A stretch of DNA of 10,886 nucleotides from Candidatus Bathyarchaeota archaeon (lineage in GTDB: Archaea > Thermoproteota > Bathyarchaeia > RBG-16-48-13 > GCA-020355125). The DNA lies in NCBI GenBank assembly GCA_026014905.1, contig JAOZHK010000185.1, forward strand, positions 1 through 10,886, read 5' to 3'. Numbering within the stretch: position 1 is the first letter of the stretch; every line of letters begins with the position of its first letter. Of this stretch, positions 6,523 to 10,886 are shown one piece after another. The position numbers and the translations under genes are program-made. The notes under the pieces were generated by a model that ran no database searches, was not told the origin of the DNA, and was given only the letters and a program-made list of their open reading frames with translations.

Positions 6523-7452
6523 TTGATTATTGCCACATCATCCACGGTATACGCTCTTAAAAGGGCGCGTTCGGTACCAGATCTGCTGCATACTGATTTA
6601 TCCATTCGTCGCGCCCTCGAGGCTCAGGAGACCCATATTATTGCATTAACCGATGGTTCTCTCCTCCTCAGAACTCGCAATGAGACTCGACAGGTATCCA
6701 CCAACATCCCAGATCGAATTGACGCATTGTGTCTGCTCCAGGAACGCCCACTACACCTTCTCATTGGGACTACACCACCCCATATCTATCGGCTACAAGA
6801 AGACGGCACAGCAAATTTATGTACCGGCTTCGAAGCATTGCCTGTACGATCGGAGTGGTACACTCCATGGGGCGGTCCTCCAGCAGTACGTAGTTTCGCT
6901 GCAACGACCGATGGATGCGTCTATGCCGATATTCATGTCGGAAGCATTATGCGCTCACCTGATCAAGGCCACACATGGGAACCCGTTACACCAACCCTTC
7001 ACAACGACGTTCACGAAGTCGCGACAACTCCCGCGAGTGATAACCACGTAGCCGCAAACACCTATCTCTCTGTCTATATCAGTGCTGACCGTGGAAAGAC
7101 TTGGCATCATCGATCCAACGCTTTACAAAATCGTTATGGCCGCGGAATTGCTATTAATCCGAAAGATTCCTCCATTATGCTCTGTGGAGTGAGTGATGGC
7201 CCCACTGGCACCAATGTTCATGGTCAATTATACTATTCTGAAAATGCGGGTGTCGCGTGGCACCATGTGTCGCAAGGGTTTCCCCCATCAACGCGGCAGA
7301 ACATTGACACCTTCCATATTGCCTATATGGACGAGCATACCGCCTGGGTAGCAGATGAAGACAAATTATATCTCAGCCAAGACCAGGGGCAAACATGGGA
7401 ACTATATTGGACGGCACCCGAGGCGATCTTAACCCTCTCATGCCATCACTAA
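6523..7452 (+). CDS. Cytosolic Asp-box (BNR/sialidase-like) beta-propeller protein
   Basis: The 309-residue product has four Asp-box motifs of the form SxDxGxTW: SPDQGHTW (145-152), SADRGKTW (187-194), SENAGVAW (239-246, degenerate) and SQDQGQTW (285-292). They are spaced 42-52 residues apart, one per propeller blade, as in BNR/VPS10/YCF48-like propellers. The N-terminal 140 residues show WD/YVTN-like strand pairs (IIATSSTVYAL, HIIALTDGSLLLR, LHLLIGTTPPHIYRL) without Asp boxes. There is no signal peptide, so it is probably intracellular, unlike secreted sialidases. No sialidase arginine triad is evident. The only in-frame start is TTG at 6523, since a TAA lies at 6505-6507. GGAG at 6495-6498 is about 24 bases away, too far for normal initiation, so the start is uncertain. 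A role as an assembly or binding scaffold is inference. Confidence 0.8.
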   Translation: MIIATSSTVYALKRARSVPDLLHTDLSIRRALEAQETHIIALTDGSLLLRTRNETRQVSTNIPDRIDALCLLQERPLHLLIGTTPPHIYRLQEDGTANLCTGFEALPVRSEWYTPWGGPPAVRSFAATTDGCVYADIHVGSIMRSPDQGHTWEPVTPTLHNDVHEVATTPASDNHVAANTYLSVYISADRGKTWHHRSNALQNRYGRGIAINPKDSSIMLCGVSDGPTGTNVHGQLYYSENAGVAWHHVSQGFPPSTRQNIDTFHIAYMDEHTAWVADEDKLYLSQDQGQTWELYWTAPEAILTLSCHH

Positions 7453-7542
7453 CAACCCCTGTCAAATCACGCGCGCGTAACTCCCTGCAAACTCAAGCTG
7501 AATTCGGGTGGACAAAAGGAATATTAAGTCATAAGTCAATCG

Positions 7543-8052
7543 ATGATGCTTGAGCGATCCCTGATGACAAGTCTCGCCCCATTTATTCCCTCATCTCTGA
7601 ATGTCGTGCGGAGAATGCTCTCCCTCGCGAAAACACAACAAGATGATGTTGTCTATGATTTGGGTTGTGGAGATGGTCGGGTTCTGTTTACTGCCATTCA
7701 TGACTTTGGCGTTAACACAGCCGTTGGATATGAACTAAACCAGCATTTAGTAGAAACAATGCGGCGAAAAATTGAGAAAGAGAAACTTGAGTCACGAATC
7801 ACAATCTATCAACAGGACCTGATAGACGCCAACATATCTGAAGCGACAGTGATTTTTCTCTATTTAACCGCCTTTGGGAATGATCGACTTCGAACGAAAT
7901 TATCTACTGAAGCGAAATCTGGAACCCGTATTGTCAGTCATTACTTTACCTTTACCGGATGGCAGTACGTAAAACAAGACTACTTTCGTGGATACACGCT
8001 TAACCTTTATACGATTCCTGAAGCCTTTCAGCCAACCGTGGACAAATTCTAA
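7543..8052 (+). CDS. SAM-dependent methyltransferase, FAM173/ATPSC-KMT-like protein lysine methyltransferase
   Basis: The 169-residue product is a compact class I SAM methyltransferase. PFIPSSLNVVRRMLSLAK (13-30) precedes motif I, VVYDLGCGDGRV (36-47). The acidic residue ending the second strand is Glu64 in VGYE. QDL at 91-93 is the motif III region, and TVIFLYL at 102-108 is the fourth strand, carrying LYL where N-methyltransferases of other families have [DN]PPY. GTRIVSHYF at 127-135 follows. The PFxPSxxxVVRxML lead-in plus LYL plus RxVSHxF pattern is the one I associate with eukaryotic FAM173/ATPSC-KMT enzymes, which trimethylate lysine, and their prokaryotic relatives. The substrate here is unknown. 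The start could be ATG 7543, 7546 or 7564; no Shine-Dalgarno sequence decides it. It sits 90 bases after the propeller gene and 95 before the lyase gene. Confidence 0.85.
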   Translation: MMLERSLMTSLAPFIPSSLNVVRRMLSLAKTQQDDVVYDLGCGDGRVLFTAIHDFGVNTAVGYELNQHLVETMRRKIEKEKLESRITIYQQDLIDANISEATVIFLYLTAFGNDRLRTKLSTEAKSGTRIVSHYFTFTGWQYVKQDYFRGYTLNLYTIPEAFQPTVDKF

Positions 8053-8134
8053 ATTCTAATTCACCCCATACTTATGTTCAATATGCGTGGACTCGGGGGC
8101 AGTCCCCATCATTAATTCAAGGGGTTCATGCTTT

Positions 8135-8140
8135 GGAGGT
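8135..8140 (+). promoter_or_regulatory. Strong Shine-Dalgarno site fixing the lyase start
   Basis: GGAGGT ends seven bases before ATG at 8148. It overlaps an in-frame TTG at 8133, which would otherwise extend the frame by five codons, and so rules that start out. It is the clearest ribosome binding site in the window. Confidence 0.8.
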
Positions 8141-8147
8141 TAAAAGA

Positions 8148-9659
8148 ATGGCTGAAGATGAGTATATCAATATTGAAAAAATGACTTACATTCCCAAGAT
8201 CCAACAAAATCGGGGGCATGGATGGTTCTATCGACGACCTGGGATAGGGCGATTAATGGAAGAAGATCGTCGCCGCACTTGGACATCGTATTCTCCATCG
8301 TGGCCACGGTTCTATGGCTATCACCAATTCGATAAGGCTCACCTCGTTATGCTCCTCGAAGAACAGATTATCCCACGGGACGAGGGGATCCCGTGTCTTC
8401 AGGCTCTTCGCACGATGGAGAACGAAGGGATCGACCATGCGAGACAACAGATTGGGGGAGTCGCCCATTCTGGTGAAGCTTATTTGACGATGAAATTCGG
8501 GTGGTGGACTGGTGGCTGGATTCACGCAGGTCGGAGTAGTCATGACCTCAACACGGTTAATCAGCGCATCACTCAGCGAAATTATCTTCTCGATCTCATG
8601 GATAACGTGAATGACCTTCGTGAAACCCTGATTACATTGAGTGACCAACATATGAACACGATTTTGCCGTATTGGTCTCATGGACAACGGGGGCGACCGA
8701 TTACGCTGGCATTCTATTTCCTGACGTGGGTGAAAATGTTGGAACGTGACTTTGAGCGGCTGGTCCTCTGTTATAAACATACGAACATTAGCCCTGCGGG
8801 AACCTCGGAAGGAACGGGCACGGATTTTCCGTTGAATCCGCATCGAACAGCGGAGTTACTTGGCTTTGATGCTGTGTATGAGAATGCGAATGATATGTGG
8901 TTGACAGATGATTTTCGAATTGAGGCGTTTGCCACATTGATAACCATTGGGACTCCTTTACGACGATTGGGGGAAGATCTTCAATTATGGAGTGGCTGGG
9001 AATATCGAATCGCGGATCTTGCTGATCGCTGGTGTGGAACGAGCAGTATTATGGCTCATAAAAAGAATCCTCACGCAATCTATACTTTACCGCTTGGTGA
9101 AAGTTCAGCCAAAGCACGTATCCATTTAGGTACAGCTGAGGAATTAGCGGTTGCGGTACGAGATATAATCAATAGTCTTCAAATCGCAACAGAAATCTTA
9201 CAGACAACGAGTTGGAACACCGATCAGATGATGGAGTTTTGTCACAGCGGCTGGCTGTGCATCCCAGATTTAGCACGTACTCTCTGCGTATCCAAGGGAC
9301 TTCCATGGCGGATGGCGCATCAGATCTGTGCGACTTTAGTACGGTTAGCAACTGAGGAAGGGAAATCAGAGCAGGATGTAACTGCGGGTCTATTAGACCG
9401 CGCGGCGATTGCCTATCCCGCTTTTGGGCGACCACTGAACGTTAGCGAACAACTTATTCGAGACGCGTTGAATCCAGTTAATTCGATTCACTCTCGAATC
9501 ATCCATGGATCAACAAGCCCACCGCAAGTTCAAAAACAAATTACATCAAGTCGCCAGACATTGGTACATGATAAGCAGATCACAAATCTTACGCGCAAAA
9601 AATTGCAGGATGCAGCTACTTTACTTGAAACACGTATCACGCGCTTTCTTTCTAGCTAG
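8148..9659 (+). CDS. Argininosuccinate-lyase-like enzyme of the aspartase/fumarase superfamily, substrate unknown
   Basis: The 503-residue product follows the argininosuccinate lyase plan from end to end. Superfamily enzymes cleave C-N or C-O bonds beta to a carboxylate, releasing fumarate, as cytoplasmic tetramers. The signature loop TSSIMAHKKNP (298-308) corresponds to GSSxMPxKxNP and keeps the catalytic serine position (S299/S300), but Pro is replaced by Ala and Gln by His. SHGQRGRPITL keeps His178, the THLQ catalytic-base position, while Thr is Ser and Leu is Gly. HAGRSSHDLNTVNQR (R129, H132, D133) replaces HTxRSRNDQV. ISPAGTSEGTGTDFPLNPHRTAELLGFD replaces the conserved PLGSGALAG...FPIDR segment while keeping TAELLGFD. 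The N-terminus lacks WGGRF. It is slightly longer than typical ArgH. Conserved fold and catalysis with altered substrate contacts suggest a paralogue acting on a different succinyl-like substrate. True ArgH activity is less likely but possible. Confidence 0.85.
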   Translation: MAEDEYINIEKMTYIPKIQQNRGHGWFYRRPGIGRLMEEDRRRTWTSYSPSWPRFYGYHQFDKAHLVMLLEEQIIPRDEGIPCLQALRTMENEGIDHARQQIGGVAHSGEAYLTMKFGWWTGGWIHAGRSSHDLNTVNQRITQRNYLLDLMDNVNDLRETLITLSDQHMNTILPYWSHGQRGRPITLAFYFLTWVKMLERDFERLVLCYKHTNISPAGTSEGTGTDFPLNPHRTAELLGFDAVYENANDMWLTDDFRIEAFATLITIGTPLRRLGEDLQLWSGWEYRIADLADRWCGTSSIMAHKKNPHAIYTLPLGESSAKARIHLGTAEELAVAVRDIINSLQIATEILQTTSWNTDQMMEFCHSGWLCIPDLARTLCVSKGLPWRMAHQICATLVRLATEEGKSEQDVTAGLLDRAAIAYPAFGRPLNVSEQLIRDALNPVNSIHSRIIHGSTSPPQVQKQITSSRQTLVHDKQITNLTRKKLQDAATLLETRITRFLSS

Positions 9660-9742
9660 ACGCTTACCATGCTCTCAATAGCTCAATTGCGTGGATATGA
9701 ACCCTCAATAAATTCAAGGACCGGCTCTCCAAAATGTAGATA

Positions 9743-9755
9743 AGGTAACTTACCT
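9743..9755 (+). promoter_or_regulatory. Short perfect inverted repeat upstream of the phosphofructokinase gene
   Basis: AGGTAA-C-TTACCT is a perfect 6+1+6 palindrome. The half-site TTACC recurs at 9778-9782 and 9786-9790, between it and the ATG at 9810. A TATA-like TCTATTATG lies near 9759-9767, so the elements straddle the likely promoter. An operator is possible, but no regulator can be named. Confidence 0.3.
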
Positions 9756-9809
9756 CCTTCTATTATGCGAAGACCAGTTACCAATTTACCGACTTTGAAT
9801 GTGAATGTC

Positions 9810-10886
9810 ATGAAGAAAAGAATCGCGATCCTAACAGGCGGAGGCCATATATCCTCTCTCAATTCAGGTATTGCCGCAATCATCACCAATGCCCAGAAAC
9901 ATGGCTGGGAGGTTATTGGAGCATTAGACGGGTGGCAAGGGATGCAAGAAGATCGCTTTGTCGATCTTGATTTATCTCAGCCGCACATTGAGAGACTTTC
10001 GTATGGTGGAGGGACAGTCATCAAGTCGAGTCGAACGAAACCAATTCTGACCCGGGTGACAGAAAATTTGTCAAAGCGTCGCATTGATGGAGTTATTGCG
10101 ATGGGTGGAGACGATACCTTAGGGGCTGCAGCAAGACTTCATGAAGACTATGATATTCAAATCGTCGGTTGGCCTAAAACCATGGATAACGATCTATCAG
10201 AAACTTATTGCTGTTTAGGCTATTCATCCGCAGTCCATACCGCGGCTCAATGTCTCCGAAATAGTTATGATGGAGCCTATTCGCATAATAGAATCGCCAT
10301 TATCTCAATGTTTGGACGAGATACCGACTGGGTTGTTGTTGGTGCAGGTGCGTATGGTCACGCTGATGTAATTATTCCAGCAGAAAAAGAGTACGCCCTC
10401 GACGATATCTTGATGAGAATTGAGGAAGCTTACAATCAGAATGCTGGTTGTGCAGTCGTTGCGGTTGCCGAAGGCGCGAAATTGACTGGGCTCGAAAGTC
10501 ACGTACAAAAAGAAGACATTGATCAGTTTGGTCACTATAAACTCGACCCTCATCTTCTCGTGGTCTCCTTAGGCGCAGCAATCCGGAACTTTTCAAAAAA
10601 ACGCGGGAAAGAAATCCGCTGCACGCTCCTAAGCTTAACTTATCAACTTCGAAACGGACCCCCTCTTGACATTGATCGCCGTCTCGCTATGGAAGCAGGT
10701 CACTATTGCGTTGATCTGCTAGCAGACAATAGGGGAGGAGAAATGGCCACGATCACGTTAAACCAAGATCAACTAGAGGTGGCCAGTGCGGTTCCATTAA
10801 CTGAAGCTGCTGTCACACGCCCAATTACTGGAACAGGATACTTCAATTATGAAACACTCCTCGCGAGACGCGATTTCTTCAAATAC
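9810..10886 (+). CDS. Phosphofructokinase family, PPi-dependent type by signature, 3' end cut by window edge
   Basis: The 359 residues present cover most of a PFKA-family protein. These enzymes phosphorylate fructose 6-phosphate to fructose 1,6-bisphosphate; the PPi form is reversible and saves ATP. Two diagnostic sites point to PPi. GGDDT at 99-103 has Asp102 where ATP enzymes have Gly. PKTMDND at 122-128 has Lys123 where ATP enzymes have Gly (PGTIDND). Catalytic Asp126 is present. MFGRDTDW (167-174) stands at the MGR sugar-phosphate site, and DVIIPAEKEY (186-195) matches the conserved lipE strand. The first loop is odd: TGGGHISSLNSG replaces GGDAPGMN. The start is ATG at 9810, immediately before the first strand (KRIAILTGGG); nearby upstream ATGs hit stops. 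No Shine-Dalgarno sequence is visible. The C-terminus lies outside the window. Confidence 0.88.
   Translation, partial: MKKRIAILTGGGHISSLNSGIAAIITNAQKHGWEVIGALDGWQGMQEDRFVDLDLSQPHIERLSYGGGTVIKSSRTKPILTRVTENLSKRRIDGVIAMGGDDTLGAAARLHEDYDIQIVGWPKTMDNDLSETYCCLGYSSAVHTAAQCLRNSYDGAYSHNRIAIISMFGRDTDWVVVGAGAYGHADVIIPAEKEYALDDILMRIEEAYNQNAGCAVVAVAEGAKLTGLESHVQKEDIDQFGHYKLDPHLLVVSLGAAIRNFSKKRGKEIRCTLLSLTYQLRNGPPLDIDRRLAMEAGHYCVDLLADNRGGEMATITLNQDQLEVASAVPLTEAAVTRPITGTGYFNYETLLARRDFFKY

Noticed and set aside
6653..7051. 132-residue plus-strand ORF inside the beta-propeller gene
   Set aside because: It lies in another frame of a gene with four clear Asp boxes and has no features of its own.
8089..8105. 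Small hairpin GGACT / AGTCC upstream of the lyase
   Set aside because: A 5-bp stem with a 7-base loop and no T-tract is too weak to call a terminator or riboswitch.
8253..8843. 196-residue minus-strand ORF opposite the lyase
   Set aside because: It is antisense to a well-supported enzyme gene and its translation shows no domain or motif.
9683..9889. Minus-strand ORF of 68 residues spanning the phosphofructokinase start
   Set aside because: It overlaps the conserved N-terminal strand and loop of the kinase on the opposite strand and resembles nothing recognisable.

Overview
The window looks like an archaeal chromosome segment. Several genes sit 25-35 bases downstream of TATA-like boxes with little or no leader. 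Poly-T runs rather than GC-rich hairpins follow some genes. The gene content also fits Archaea: a tungsten-type aldehyde:ferredoxin oxidoreductase, a DUF11-like cell-surface protein with a C-terminal anchor, and a PPi-type phosphofructokinase. Base composition is moderate, which suggests a mesophile. An Asgard-like lineage is possible, but nothing here proves it. No rRNA, tRNA, CRISPR array, transposase, integrase or phage gene was seen.

Layout. The first 2 kb is on the minus strand: a truncated NAD-dependent epimerase/dehydratase (1-618), preceded by an unrecognised six-helix membrane protein (716-1963). A divergent 72-residue two-helix membrane protein (2172-2390) follows, then a secreted, membrane-anchored surface protein with an acidic repeat stalk (2612-3718). 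The aldehyde:ferredoxin oxidoreductase occupies 3925-5766. It converges on a small HExxH metallopeptidase-like gene on the minus strand (from 5870 back to about 6298-6370). From 6523 to the end all genes are on the plus strand: a cytosolic Asp-box beta-propeller, a FAM173-type protein methyltransferase, a divergent argininosuccinate-lyase-like enzyme, and a PPi-type phosphofructokinase that runs off the right edge.

The genes are mostly separated by 80-220 bases and look individually transcribed, so this is not an obvious operon or defence island. The oxidoreductase and the phosphofructokinase could both serve ferredoxin- and PPi-linked sugar catabolism, but they are 4 kb apart and the link is inference.

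The main points of interest are at residue level. The oxidoreductase has His where the third [4Fe-4S] cysteine should be. The lyase keeps the superfamily catalytic serine and histidine, but its substrate loops are rewritten. The metallopeptidase reading frame extends upstream of any ordinary start codon. The phosphofructokinase has an unusual first nucleotide loop.
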